From Aedoeadaptatus coli (lineage in GTDB: Bacteria > Bacillota > Clostridia > Tissierellales > Peptoniphilaceae), in contig NZ_OPYI01000015.1 in assembly GCF_900343085.1 (NCBI RefSeq), positions 741-50,152 of the forward strand: a DNA stretch of 49,412 bases, given 5' to 3'. The translations under genes and the position numbers were made by a program. Position 1 is the stretch's first letter; every line of letters starts with the position of its first letter. The notes beneath the pieces were generated by a model. It was given only the letters and a program-made list of their open reading frames with translations, was not told the origin of the DNA and searched no databases. Positions 15,837 through 22,540 of the stretch are shown piece after piece.

Positions 15837-16136
15837 ATGGATCGAAACGAACGGGTGGCCGAAATGGAGGCCATTTTAAACAAACACACGGACGCCGTAA
15901 AGGCTTTTAAAAAAGCCCTGGCCACCTTCGACGAGGCGCAGATCGCCTACGACAAGCTGGATGCCTACTACAGCTCCAAGGATTGGTTCGACGATGTTGA
16001 CGCCTACGACAAGGGCGAGATCACCGTGGACTGCGGCGTGCTCACGGAAGATGCCGTCTACGATTTAATCGGAGACAATTACGAAATGGCCAAGGAAATG
16101 ATTCGCGTGGCCAACGATATTTTTCAAAAACACTGA
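15837..16136 (+). CDS. DUF4298 family protein
   Basis: This is a small soluble acidic protein of 99 aa of unknown function. It resembles DUF4298 proteins: MDRNERVAEMEAILN start, a helical middle, SSKDWFDDVDAYDKGE, then a GVLTEDAVYDLI segment. The ATG at 15837 follows AAAGGAG, and an upstream ATG at 15822 lies before the ribosome binding site. No promoter of its own is evident, so it may depend on read-through from the rubrerythrin gene. Confidence 0.8.
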   Translation: MDRNERVAEMEAILNKHTDAVKAFKKALATFDEAQIAYDKLDAYYSSKDWFDDVDAYDKGEITVDCGVLTEDAVYDLIGDNYEMAKEMIRVANDIFQKH

Positions 16137-16163
16137 AAAAGCGGGCAGCCCCCGCTTTTTTTA
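16135..16163 (+). terminator. Terminator after the DUF4298 gene
   Basis: GCGGG (16141-16145) and CCCGC (16151-16155), extended by flanking A and T runs, form a standard intrinsic terminator right after the stop codon. Confidence 0.85.
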
Positions 16164-16325
16164 TTGCAAGAAATCCGCCCGCTTTATGTCCGATCGCCGG
16201 TTGTTTTCCCCTTCACAAAAATTTCCGCAAAATAAACATCCCCCGGCGTTAGAGTGACCCCATAAAGTTGGACTTAATCGAGTAAGCATTTCGCTTGCTC
16301 GATTTTGTTTTACATAACATTCGTT

Positions 16326-17126
16326 CTATGCTGCGTTCATTCGTTCACGGTATTGCTTCGGACTTAGACCTCCTAACTTTTCTTTGATTCGATCGTTGTT
16401 GTAGTAGCGGATGAAATTTTCGATGGCCCGAACGAGTTCTTGTCGGCTTCGGTAGACGTAACCGTCGTAGATTTCTCTTTTCAAAACACTGAAGAAGTTT
16501 TCCATGGGTGCGTTGTCGTAGCAGTTGCCTTTTCTGGACATGCTTTGAAAGATGTGGTGTTCTTCCAACATGGCTTGATAGGCGGTCATTTGGTAGCCCC
16601 ACCCACGGTCGGAGTGGAAGGTGCGCCGGTAGGGGCAGCCGTTGGTTCGTTCGATAGCTTCCTCTAAGCCTTGTAGCATGGTGACGCCGTTGGGTTGGTC
16701 GGAGAGGACGTAGCTGATGATTTCCAGATTGTACATGTCCATGTACGGATCGAGGTAGAGTTTCTTTGTTTGAAGTTTCCCCGCTTTGTCTTCGATGTAG
16801 TATTTGAATTCCGTGGTGTCGGTGGTAATTTTCTGGTAAGGGACAGAGGTATTGAAGCGACGGTTGATTCGATTCTTCTTGATTTTACCGACAACGCCTT
16901 TGTAGGAGTTGTACTTCTTGTATTTCCTGCCATAGGAGCGGACTTGAAGGCCCGTGACCTGAACCAGTCGTTGAACTTTCTTTTTGTTGATCGCCCAACC
17001 CCGGTTCTTCAGCTCCAGGTGGATCCTTCGATAGCCGTAGTCTTTGTGTTCGCGCCGTATGGACAAGATTTCATCTTTCAAGGATTGATCTTTATCTTCT
17101 TCACTCCACTTTTTCTGCCAGTACAT
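16326..17126 (-). CDS. IS150-type transposase orfB (catalytic part)
   Basis: This is the integrase-core part of the transposase, 266 aa from the first ATG. Catalytic residues are D103 (TTDTTEF), D173 (HSDRGWGY) and E209 (PMENFFSVLK). The frame continues upstream of the ATG without stop into the end of orfA, in the -1 frame relative to orfA. The active enzyme is therefore probably an orfAB fusion made by -1 frameshifting near AAAAGG at 17207-17212. No stop or indel breaks the core. Confidence 0.92.
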   Translation of the reverse strand: MYWQKKWSEEDKDQSLKDEILSIRREHKDYGYRRIHLELKNRGWAINKKKVQRLVQVTGLQVRSYGRKYKKYNSYKGVVGKIKKNRINRRFNTSVPYQKITTDTTEFKYYIEDKAGKLQTKKLYLDPYMDMYNLEIISYVLSDQPNGVTMLQGLEEAIERTNGCPYRRTFHSDRGWGYQMTAYQAMLEEHHIFQSMSRKGNCYDNAPMENFFSVLKREIYDGYVYRSRQELVRAIENFIRYYNNDRIKEKLGGLSPKQYRERMNAA

Positions 17127-17167
17127 AAATGTGGATTTGGGAAAGTTGATGGCGGCGAGGATCTCGT

Positions 17168-17752
17168 TTAGTTGGAATTGTTCTCGGAGTTTAGCGACGA
17201 TCTTCGCCTTTTCTTCATTGCTTCTTCCCTCGCCAAACTCCTTAACTGTTCCAAGTACATCTTTTGAATGGTAAGTTTCCGATTCTCAGCTTCTAATTCT
17301 TTGATGCGATTTTCCAATGCCTCCCGTGTGGATGCATCAAGGGGCTCGTCATTCGTTGAAGACTTCGGTGTTTGATTGGAGTCGTCTTTTTTCGTCACAG
17401 GTCTCCCTCGCTTGTGTGGTCGCAGACCCTCAATGCCCTCCTCTCGGTATTTCCTGCGCCAGTTAACGATCATGGATGGGTTCGTCAAGCCGAGTTCAAG
17501 GGCCAATTGCTGGTAGCTGCATTCGCTCGTTTCGTAGCGTGTAATGGCTTCTAACTTAAACTCTACACTGTACGCACGATTATTTCTAGAGCGCATTAAA
17601 CCTTCATCACCAAAATGTTTGTAATTATTCACCCAGTTCTTGATCAGTGATTCATCAATTTGATATTTATCTTCTAAGACGGAATAGCTTGTCTTCCCGG
17701 ACAGGTATTCTTCGACGATTTTCTTCTTCAATTCATAACTATATTTTGCCAT
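17168..17752 (-). CDS. IS150-type transposase orfA (DNA-binding part)
   Basis: This 194-aa protein has two helix-turn-helix repeats (about residues 1-60 and 60-115) that bind the element ends, then a coiled coil with many Leu and Glu residues (about 143-178) for multimerisation. The overlap of its 3' end with the orfB frame and the A-rich slippery stretch at 17207-17212 indicate programmed frameshifting, as known for IS150 and relatives. Confidence 0.9.
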   Translation of the reverse strand: MAKYSYELKKKIVEEYLSGKTSYSVLEDKYQIDESLIKNWVNNYKHFGDEGLMRSRNNRAYSVEFKLEAITRYETSECSYQQLALELGLTNPSMIVNWRRKYREEGIEGLRPHKRGRPVTKKDDSNQTPKSSTNDEPLDASTREALENRIKELEAENRKLTIQKMYLEQLRSLAREEAMKKRRRSSLNSENNSN

Positions 17753-17805
17753 TAAAAGACCCCCAAAGGTTGGATTTCTTGGTCCAACTTTTGGGGGTCA
17801 GTGCA

Positions 17806-18475
17806 CGTAGCCGGGGGTTTTCCTTTATCGGCCCAAAGGGCCTGTATTACTAGCTGCGCCTGAAGGGCGTCGGTGGTCTGCCCGTGCTATCGTTACTCGG
17901 CTACCCCTTAAAGGGGTTCGTCGTGTCAAAGGTTAGTTGCTCACTTATTTGATCCTCTTTCAGTTGATTTTGAATGTATTCCTGAATCTTTTTAGCGTTT
18001 TTTCCCGCGGTATCGACATAATAGCCTCTACACCAAAACTGCCTTCCCCTATATTTAAATTTCATGTCTCCCCATCGTTCATAGATCATGATGCTACTCT
18101 TCCCTTTTAGAAATCCCATGAATGAAGATACGGATAATTTGGGCGGGATCTCTAGTAGCATATGAACGTGATCCGGACATACTTCCGCTTCGATTATGTT
18201 TACGCCTTTCCAGCTACATAACTCGCGCAGAATCGCGCCTATTTCTAAGCGCTTCGATCCATAAAATACTTTTCGCCTGTATTTCGGAGCAAACACTACG
18301 TGATACTTACAATTCCATTTTGTGTGTGATAGACTATGGGTGTGATTTAGTGATGTCATTATTCCCTCCTGATTGTGATTGGTTGGCAGACCTTTCTTAT
18401 CATACCATTCTGGGAATATCAGGTAATTATCGCTAAAGCTAAACGGAACCCCCGGTCTAACCGGGGGTTTTCTAA
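17806..18475 (-). mobile_element. IS200/IS605-type element, split by the IS150-type element
   Basis: It has no terminal inverted repeats but carries a tnpA gene flanked by two nearly identical hairpins. One is at 18447-18469 (CCCCCGG-stem, before tnpA) and the other is split, 16240-16247 plus 17810-17817 (after tnpA). Both read CCCCCGG(C/T)-loop-(G/A)CCGGGGG and continue with TTTTC. In this family similar subterminal hairpins at both ends are bound by TnpA, so I take them as the element ends. The right-end part therefore continues across the IS150-type element to about 16235. Confidence 0.75.
17901..18359 (-). CDS. IS200/IS605 TnpA (Y1 transposase)
   Basis: This single-strand DNA transposase of the HUH family has 152 aa. 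The HUH metal motif is H64-V-H66 in CPDHVHMLLEIPP, and the catalytic tyrosine is most likely Y128 in KKIQEYIQNQ. Length and motifs are complete, so it may be functional. However, the element's downstream end hairpin is interrupted by the IS150-type insertion, which should block transposition of this copy. No tnpB gene is present. Confidence 0.93.
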   Translation of the reverse strand: MTSLNHTHSLSHTKWNCKYHVVFAPKYRRKVFYGSKRLEIGAILRELCSWKGVNIIEAEVCPDHVHMLLEIPPKLSVSSFMGFLKGKSSIMIYERWGDMKFKYRGRQFWCRGYYVDTAGKNAKKIQEYIQNQLKEDQISEQLTFDTTNPFKG

Positions 18476-18483
18476 TGCAAAAA

Positions 18484-18510
18484 GGGTAGGCCGAAGCCTA
18501 CCCGATTTTG
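18484..18510 (-). terminator. Terminator of the thl-crt-hbd operon
   Basis: On the minus strand, GGGTAGGC-TTCG-GCCTACCC (18484-18503) is followed by a T-run. It ends the operon 44 nt after the hbd stop codon. Confidence 0.88.
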
Positions 18511-18547
18511 TATGACAGAAGCTCTTGAAAGCCTCAATTTGAATAGA

Positions 18548-19393
18548 TTAGTCGTATTTGTAGAAGCCTTCGCCGCTCTTACGACCCAATTTGCCGCCGC
18601 GAACCATTTTGCGCAGAAGAACGTGTGCGCGGTATTTGCTGTCGTGGTAGTCGTTGTAGAGAACGTCCATGATGGCGAGGCAAACGTCCAAGCCGATTAA
18701 GTCAGCTAAAGCCAAGGGGCCCATGGGGTGGTTTGCGCCTAATTTCATGGCGGTGTCGACGTCTTCAACGGAAGCGACGCCGTCGCCGACGATGCCGATA
18801 CCTTCGTTGATCATGGGGATCAGGATGCGGTTGACGACGAAGCCGGGAGCTTCTTCGACTTCGACCGGAGTCTTGCCGATTTCGTTGGTTAAGTCGATGA
18901 TGGTCTTCTTGGTTTCTTCGTCAGTGTGCAGACCGCAGATGATTTCAACTAATTTCATTGCGGGAACCGGGTTGAAGAAGTGCATGCCGATAACTTTTGC
19001 GGGACGGTTGGTCACTGCAGCGATGTCGGTGATGCTCAAGGAAGAGGTGTTGGTTGCGAGGATGGTCTTTGCGTCGCAAAGTTCGTCGCATTGTTTGAAG
19101 TAGTCTTTTTTAACTTCGGGATCTTCCGAAGCGGCTTCGATAACGATGTCGCAGTCGGAAAGGTCTTTAAATTCTTCCACGATGGAGATGCGTTTCATGG
19201 CAGCGTCCATGTCTTCTTGCGTCATGCGTTCTTTGGAAACATTTTTGGCGTAAGCTTTTTCTACCTTGCCCATGATCTTGGCGATCTTTTCGTCGGTAAG
19301 GTTTCTACTCTTGATGATGACGTCGTGGAAAGGTGCGGCAACTTGAACGATGCCCAGACCCATAGTACCCGAACCGATAACTCCGATTTTCAT
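18548..19393 (-). CDS. 3-Hydroxybutyryl-CoA dehydrogenase
   Basis: This NAD(P)-dependent enzyme (281 aa) converts acetoacetyl-CoA to 3-hydroxybutyryl-CoA. The Rossmann motif GSGTMGLGI is at residues 8-16, the catalytic His lies in GMHFFNPVPAMKLVE, and the C-terminal domain shows HPMGPLALADLIGLD. It is the last gene of the operon after thiolase and crotonase, with AGGAGGAG before the ATG. The three genes supply the first steps of butyrate formation. The butyryl-CoA dehydrogenase/Etf genes are not in the window. Confidence 0.96.
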   Translation of the reverse strand: MKIGVIGSGTMGLGIVQVAAPFHDVIIKSRNLTDEKIAKIMGKVEKAYAKNVSKERMTQEDMDAAMKRISIVEEFKDLSDCDIVIEAASEDPEVKKDYFKQCDELCDAKTILATNTSSLSITDIAAVTNRPAKVIGMHFFNPVPAMKLVEIICGLHTDEETKKTIIDLTNEIGKTPVEVEEAPGFVVNRILIPMINEGIGIVGDGVASVEDVDTAMKLGANHPMGPLALADLIGLDVCLAIMDVLYNDYHDSKYRAHVLLRKMVRGGKLGRKSGEGFYKYD

Positions 19394-19426
19394 AAGAACT
19401 CCTCCTGTTCTCTATTTAAAGATTGT

Positions 19427-20206
19427 TTATTTACCTGTAAATTCCGGAGCCCGTTTGCCCAGGAATGCGCCCATGCCTTCTTTTTGATCTTCGGTGGCGA
19501 AGCAGAGAGCAAAGGCCGATTTTTCAATGTCCATACCCGTTTGAATGTCCGCTTGCAGACCGTCTACAATGGCGCCCTTGGCGTAGGATACGGCGCGAGC
19601 ACCCTTGGATGCGATGGTTTCGGCGAGTTTCATCGCTTCGTTCATCAATTCTTCCGGTGCGACCACGGCGTTGACCAAGCCGATTTCATAGGCGCGGTCG
19701 GCCTTAATGTTTTTGGCCGTGTAGATCAATTCTTTCGCGATGCCGACGCCGACGGTTCTCGGCAGGCGTTGGGTGCCGCCGAAGCCCGGGGTGATCCCGA
19801 GGCCCACTTCCGGTTGGCCGAAGACGGCTTTTTCGGAAGCGATGCGAATGTCGCATGCGAGGGACAGCTCACAGCCGCCGCCCAGGGCGAAGCCGTTGAC
19901 TGCAGCGATAACGGGCTTGGAAAGCCGTTCGATTAACATAAAGGTATCCATGCCGAGTTTTGCAAATGCGTGGGCTTCTGCCGCATTGAGCGGTTGCATT
20001 TCAGAAATATCGGCGCCGGCGACAAAGGCCTTGCCTTCGCCGGTGAGAATCACGACGGCTACTTCGTCGTCCGTTTCCAGAGCGGTAAAGCAGCGGTTTA
20101 ATTCGGTTAATACCTCGGTGTTCAGCGCGTTTAAGCTCTTAGGCTTATTGACCTTGACCGTGGCAATGGCGTTTTGTTTTTCGACAATCAGATATTGAAA
20201 GTCCAC
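19427..20206 (-). CDS. Enoyl-CoA hydratase (crotonase)
   Basis: This crotonase-fold enzyme (259 aa) dehydrates 3-hydroxybutyryl-CoA to crotonyl-CoA. It contains AGADISEM for the oxyanion hole, the ALGGGCELSLACDIRIAS motif, and the catalytic glutamate region FGQPEVGLGITPGFGGTQRLPR. It starts with GTG (20204-20206) about 8 nt after AAGGAA. It is the middle gene of the operon, 33 nt before hbd. Confidence 0.94.
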   Translation of the reverse strand: MDFQYLIVEKQNAIATVKVNKPKSLNALNTEVLTELNRCFTALETDDEVAVVILTGEGKAFVAGADISEMQPLNAAEAHAFAKLGMDTFMLIERLSKPVIAAVNGFALGGGCELSLACDIRIASEKAVFGQPEVGLGITPGFGGTQRLPRTVGVGIAKELIYTAKNIKADRAYEIGLVNAVVAPEELMNEAMKLAETIASKGARAVSYAKGAIVDGLQADIQTGMDIEKSAFALCFATEDQKEGMGAFLGKRAPEFTGK

Positions 20207-20234
20207 TATGGCACTTCCTTTCAGTTAATCCCGA

Positions 20235-21413
20235 TTAGCGTTCGACGGTAAGTGCGGTACCCATACCTCCGCCGATACAGAGGGTAGCGAGACCCTTCTT
20301 GGCGTCGCGACGTTTCATTTCGTATAAGAGGGTGGTGAGGATACGTGCACCGGAAGCTCCGATGGGGTGACCGATGGCGATAGCCCCGCCGTTAACATTG
20401 GTTTTTTCCATGTCGAGACCTAAGGTCTTGGCAACTGCGCCTGCTTGTGCTGCGAAGGCTTCGTTTGCTTCCACGAGGTCGAGTTCGGAGAATTCCCAGC
20501 CGGCTTTTTCCATAGCTTTTCTGGAAGAGGGGATCGGACCCGTACCCATGATCTTGGGATCGACGCCTGCGGATGCGTAGCTTGCGATCTTAGCCATGGG
20601 CTCAACGCCTAATTCTTTGGCTTTTTCTTCGCTCATAACGATAACCATGGCGGCGCCGTCGTTGATACCGGATGCGTTAGCTGCGGTAACGGTACCGTCT
20701 TTAATGAATGCGGGTTTCATGCCGCTGATGCTTTCTTTGGTTACGCCGTCGCGGATGTATTCGTCTTTGTCGACGATGGTGACTTTACCTTTGCGGCCTT
20801 TAACTTCTACCGGAACGATTTCTTCGTCGAAGATGCCTTCTGCGCGCGCCTTGCTTGCACGTTGTTGGCTGACTGCGGCGATTTCGTCTTGATCGTCTCT
20901 GGTGACGTCGTATTCTTTTGCTACGTTTTCAGCGGTAACGCCCATGTGGTAGTCGTTGAATGCGTCCCACAGACCGTCTTTAATCATTTCGTCGACGAGT
21001 TTCTTTTCGCCCATGCGAGCGCCCCAGCGAGCGTCGTTTAAGAGGAAGGGTGCGCAGCTCATGGATTCGGTACCGCCGGCCAATACGACGTCGGCGTCGC
21101 CTGCTTTAATGATTTGTGCTGCGAGGGATACGGCACGTAAACCGGAACCGCAAACCTTGTTGATGGTCATTGCCGGCGTGGTTTCGGGCAGACCTGCGTG
21201 AAGGATGACTTGACGAGCCACGTTTTGGCCAAGACCTGCTTGAAGTACGTTGCCGATGATGGCTTCATCGACATCTTCCGGTTTGATGCCTGCGCGTGCG
21301 ATGGCTTCTTTTGCTGCAACAACGCCTAAGTCGACGGCGCTTACGCTTTTGAATGCGCCCCCGAAGGAACCCACGGGTGTTCTTGCTGCACTTACGATGA
21401 CGACATTTTTCAT
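20235..21413 (-). CDS. Acetyl-CoA C-acetyltransferase (thiolase)
   Basis: This biosynthetic thiolase (392 aa) condenses two acetyl-CoA to acetoacetyl-CoA. The nucleophilic Cys is in [11 protein letters not shown], and the C-terminal motifs [19 protein letters not shown] and CIGGGMG with the second catalytic Cys are present. The ATG at 21411-21413 follows GGGAGG. The longer frame to 21473 covers the untranslated leader. It is first in the operon behind a consensus promoter, which fits high expression. Confidence 0.96.
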   Translation of the reverse strand: MKNVVIVSAARTPVGSFGGAFKSVSAVDLGVVAAKEAIARAGIKPEDVDEAIIGNVLQAGLGQNVARQVILHAGLPETTPAMTINKVCGSGLRAVSLAAQIIKAGDADVVLAGGTESMSCAPFLLNDARWGARMGEKKLVDEMIKDGLWDAFNDYHMGVTAENVAKEYDVTRDDQDEIAAVSQQRASKARAEGIFDEEIVPVEVKGRKGKVTIVDKDEYIRDGVTKESISGMKPAFIKDGTVTAANASGINDGAAMVIVMSEEKAKELGVEPMAKIASYASAGVDPKIMGTGPIPSSRKAMEKAGWEFSELDLVEANEAFAAQAGAVAKTLGLDMEKTNVNGGAIAIGHPIGASGARILTTLLYEMKRRDAKKGLATLCIGGGMGTALTVER

Positions 21414-21484
21414 TATATAGCCTCCCTTATAAATATGTTCTGCTTGCTCGGTTGTCTTGCAATTGTTTTCCAACTTCTATCTGC

Positions 21485-21513
21485 ATTATAAAATATAAAT
21501 ACAGGCGCGTCAA
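21485..21513 (-). promoter_or_regulatory. Promoter of the thl-crt-hbd operon
   Basis: On the minus strand, TTGACG (21508-21513), 17 nt and TATAAT (21485-21490) form a strong sigma-A promoter. The predicted leader is about 65 nt and shows no terminator-like hairpin. Confidence 0.85.
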
Positions 21514-21539
21514 TAGATTTGGGGAAAATTTGTTAATTA

Positions 21540-21813
21540 TCTTTCAAGAAAATATTCGGGCAAGTCCCATGAATTAGGGATAATTATTTTTTATACAATC
21601 AGAAACGGGACTTTTACCCCTTCTTAACGGCGACTCGTTATGTTTTTTACATATCTTCGGGCTTGCGGGAAAATGATTTGCACCGCTTTCATGGTGATTC
21701 ATCCGAAAAAAAAAGAGAGAGGCGCCGATGCTCTCTCTTCTCTTCAAATCCGCGGCCTTCGCGCGTCCTTTTTATAGCGCCTTTTCGAAAAGCGCTGTTC
21801 CCCTCCGCCGATC
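21540..21813. other. Non-coding spacer with hairpins and an unassigned terminator
   Basis: No protein gene is supported here. On the minus strand an 8-bp hairpin AGAGAGAG/CTCTCTCT (21714-21721 with 21731-21738) is followed by nine T residues, a good terminator with no gene directly in front of it. A second hairpin, AGCGC with GCGCT around CTTTTCGAAAA (21776-21796), lies nearby. Together they could belong to a small minus-strand RNA or to the end of read-through from apt. Confidence 0.4.
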
Positions 21814-21842
21814 TTGACAGGCTTTCGCGGAAGGAGTAAAAT
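21814..21842 (+). promoter_or_regulatory. Promoter of tRNA-Gly
   Basis: TTGACA (21814-21819), 17 nt and TAAAAT (21837-21842) precede the tRNA by about 13 nt. Confidence 0.85.
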
Positions 21843-21855
21843 ACTGTTTACTTAT

Positions 21856-21929
21856 GCGGGTGTAGCTCAGTGGCAGAGCCTCGGCTTCCCAAGCCGATCG
21901 CGAGGGTTCGATTCCCTTCACCCGCTCCA
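21856..21929 (+). tRNA. tRNA-Gly (anticodon CCC)
   Basis: The sequence folds into a full cloverleaf. The acceptor stem is GCGGGTG with CACCCGC, the D-arm has GCTC/GAGC, the anticodon stem is TCGGC/GCCGA with loop TTCCCAA, and the T-loop is TTCGATT. The discriminator is T and CCA is encoded at 21927-21929. The anticodon CCC reads GGG glycine codons. It stands alone with its own promoter and terminator. Confidence 0.96.
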
Positions 21930-21952
21930 CGGCCTTATGGCCGTTTTTTTAT
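21929..21952 (+). terminator. Terminator of tRNA-Gly
   Basis: ACGGCC (21929-21934) pairs with GGCCGT (21939-21944), followed by seven T. The stem begins at the last base of the encoded CCA end. Confidence 0.85.
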
Positions 21953-21955
21953 TGC

Positions 21956-22471
21956 CTAAGCGGGAAATTCCATGAGGGAGTAGACGGGCACGGGCATTTT
22001 GTCCCGGCCGTTTAATCCGTCGAGCTCGATCAGTACCAAGCAGCCGATGACATCGGCGCCGGCGTTTTTACATATTTCCACCGCCGCGCTTCCCGTGCCG
22101 CCGGTGGCCAAGAGATCGTCGACGATGAGTACCTTCTCCCCTTTTTCGATGGCATCCACGTGCATTTCCACCGTGTCGGAGCCGTATTCCAATTCGTATT
22201 CGGCGGAGTGGGTGTCCGCGGGGAGCTTGCCGGGCTTTCGGATGGGCACAAAGCCCACGCCGAGATCGTAGGCCAGTGGCGCGCCCAAGATAAATCCCCG
22301 GGCTTCGATGCCCACCACTTTGTCGATGGCTTCATCTTTTACTAAATCCTTCATGGCGTCGATGGCCTCGCGGAAGGCCTCGCCGTCTTTTAAAAGGGTG
22401 GTAATGTCCCGAAAGGTGATGCCTTCTTTCGGGTAGTCTTTGATGCTTCTGATTTTCTCTTTAAAATCCAT
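21956..22471 (-). CDS. Adenine phosphoribosyltransferase
   Basis: This purine salvage enzyme (171 aa) forms AMP from adenine and PRPP. The PRPP-binding motif VLIVDDLLATGGT is at about 117-129, and the adenine-side region EARGFILGAPLAYDLG is typical of Apt. The ATG at 22469-22471 follows GAGAGG. An in-frame start further upstream has no better site and overlaps the promoter. It is divergent to fbp across a short spacer. Confidence 0.95.
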   Translation of the reverse strand: MDFKEKIRSIKDYPKEGITFRDITTLLKDGEAFREAIDAMKDLVKDEAIDKVVGIEARGFILGAPLAYDLGVGFVPIRKPGKLPADTHSAEYELEYGSDTVEMHVDAIEKGEKVLIVDDLLATGGTGSAAVEICKNAGADVIGCLVLIELDGLNGRDKMPVPVYSLMEFPA

Positions 22472-22497
22472 AGTCGCCTCTCTTTCTTTTCTATTCA

Positions 22498-22526
22498 TTT
22501 ATACCCCAAAACTGGGTATAGGACAA
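22498..22526 (-). promoter_or_regulatory. apt promoter overlapping a palindrome
   Basis: On the minus strand, TTGTCC (22521-22526), 17 nt and TATAAA (22498-22503) give a good promoter. The inverted repeat ATACCC-7 nt-GGGTAT (22501-22519) fills the spacer and reaches into the fbp side. It could be an operator shared by apt and fbp; no regulator can be named. Confidence 0.6.
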
Positions 22527-22540
22527 GTAAGGAGGGGACT

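Larger units (their letters stand above)
16250..17805 (-). mobile_element. IS150-type insertion sequence (IS3 family)
   Basis: The element is about 1556 bp with orfA and orfB on the minus strand. Terminal repeats match in 17 of 19 positions (16255-16273 against the complement of 17782-17800), starting TGACCCC and ending GTTGGAC as in IS150. The tips are TAGAG and TGCAC. A 3-bp direct repeat CGT at 16247-16249 and 17806-17808 is a convincing target duplication. Without the element, the flanks join into a perfect hairpin CCCCCGGC-GTA-GCCGGGGG, so the insertion lies in the loop. Confidence 0.9.

Noticed and set aside
17811-17822. CCGGGGGTTTTC repeated at 18461-18472 as a 12-bp target duplication of the IS200-type element
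   Set aside because: IS200/IS605 elements do not duplicate targets, and the similarity extends to the other hairpin arm, so these are the two end hairpins of the element.
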